Origin: Pseudomonas wuhanensis
GTDB lineage: Bacteria; Pseudomonadota; Gammaproteobacteria; Pseudomonadales; Pseudomonadaceae
Reading direction: 5' to 3'
DNA length: 64,000 nt
Assembly (NCBI RefSeq): GCF_030687395.1
Contig: NZ_CP117430.1
Coordinates: 6,200,001 to 6,264,000 of the forward strand
The notes under the pieces are model-generated. The model saw only the letters and a list, made by a program, of their open reading frames with translations. It was not told where the DNA came from and searched no databases. The position numbers were made by a program, and so were the translations under genes. Positions 63,636 to 64,000 of this stretch are shown one piece after another. Each line of letters opens with the position of its first letter. Position 1 is the first letter of the stretch.

Positions 63636-64000
63636 TCAGTGCCCGGCACTCTGCCCGCCATCAACATGCAGAATTTCCCCGGTGACAAAGTTGGCGCTGT
63701 CCAGATACACAACAGCCTGAGCAATATCACTGATCTCCCCCATATGCCCAACCGGGTGCAAATTCCCAAGTGCTTCATGAGTTTCCTCTCCGTGCATCGG
63801 CGTTTTGATGATGCCAGGGCTAACCGCATTCACCCGAATCCCGCGCTTGGCGTACTCGATGGCCAGGGATTTGGTCGCCGCGTTCAAGCCACCTTTGGTC
63901 AACGAAGCCAGTACTGACGGCACACCGTCAATCGCGTGGTCCACCAGGCTGGTGGTGATGTTGACGATGTGGCCTTTGCCCTGCTTTTCCATCTCGGTGA
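63636..64000 (-). CDS. SDR family oxidoreductase (5' part outside window)
   Basis: The last 121 codons or so of a short-chain dehydrogenase/reductase. GKGHIVNITTSL holds the family strand and Ser/Thr region; AATKSLAIEYAKRGIRVNAV and SPGIIKTPM, and VTGEILHVDGGQSAGH at the C-terminus, are typical. The usual Tyr of YxxxK is not present: the aligned stretch is VLASLTKGG, where Ala precedes the lysine by four. The frame stays open to the window edge, so the ATG at 63992 is internal. Stop TGA is at 63636. Confidence 0.9.
   Translation of the reverse strand, partial: TEMEKQGKGHIVNITTSLVDHAIDGVPSVLASLTKGGLNAATKSLAIEYAKRGIRVNAVSPGIIKTPMHGEETHEALGNLHPVGHMGEISDIAQAVVYLDSANFVTGEILHVDGGQSAGH

Noticed and set aside
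63440..63829. 129-codon open frame on the minus strand between the isomerase and SDR genes
   Set aside because: It overlaps the end of the SDR gene in another frame and runs through the direct repeat; no domain is recognised.

Overview
The window is a 64-kb piece of chromosome from a Pseudomonas, most likely of the P. fluorescens complex. It is GC-rich and densely coded. Nine inverted REP pairs of the pseudomonad type (arms with a GGGAGC..GCTTGCCCGCGA core) lie between genes, and gene order matches what I recall of the hut - fbp - typA - thiI - glnA - ntrBC - secB - gpmI - ctpA - his - mutY block of other pseudomonads. No prophage, insertion sequence, integrase or CRISPR array is visible.

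Layout. 1-7.5 kb: histidine/urocanate utilisation (hutX partial, urocanate transporter, hutU, hutD, hutC, and divergent hutF) with two HutC-type operators and a sigma-54 promoter before hutU. 7.6-21.7 kb: lipocalin, small lipoprotein, an amino-acid-type chemoreceptor, a Phd/RelE-type toxin-antitoxin pair, DUF924, fbp, DUF3999/DUF2339 membrane proteins, glycogen phosphorylase, a cysteine-cluster protein. 21.9-32.4 kb: typA, thiI, glnA, periplasmic chorismate mutase, two DUF4124 proteins, ntrB-ntrC, then a sigma-54-driven small RNA made of three repeat modules that I identify as an NrsZ homologue. 32.4-40 kb: trmL, secB, grxC, yibN and, divergently, gpmI-envC-ctpA-yibQ, an order shared in large part with E. 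coli. 40-47 kb: an orphan secreted serine protease, a solute-binding protein, hisBH-DUF2164-hisAF and an OFA-type transporter. 47.5-57 kb: PanZ-like, AsmA-mutY-yggX, tRNA-Phe, a YhcG-type nuclease, alpha/beta hydrolase, two tandem paralogues of unknown function and a GabP-like permease. 57.5-64 kb: a complete polar amino acid ABC transporter, a methyltransferase, an intergenic region with several DnaA boxes, tRNA-Thr, a Hyi-like isomerase flanked by a 56-bp direct repeat, and the 3' part of an SDR gene.

The unifying theme is nitrogen metabolism. The regulator NtrBC and its sRNA NrsZ sit among genes whose upstream regions carry GG-N10-GC sigma-54 promoters (hutU, glnA, ntrBC, nrsZ, gabP-like), and for ntrBC, nrsZ and the gabP-like gene a TGCAC-N7-GTGCA-type NtrC box lies about 160-190 bases upstream of the predicted start site. 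Functions supplied include uptake and breakdown of histidine, uptake of GABA and basic amino acids, ammonia assimilation by glutamine synthetase, and histidine synthesis.

The best candidates for a second look are the NrsZ-type three-module RNA, the direct repeat at tRNA-Thr, the NtrC/sigma-54 sites of the gabP-like gene, and the DnaA-box cluster.
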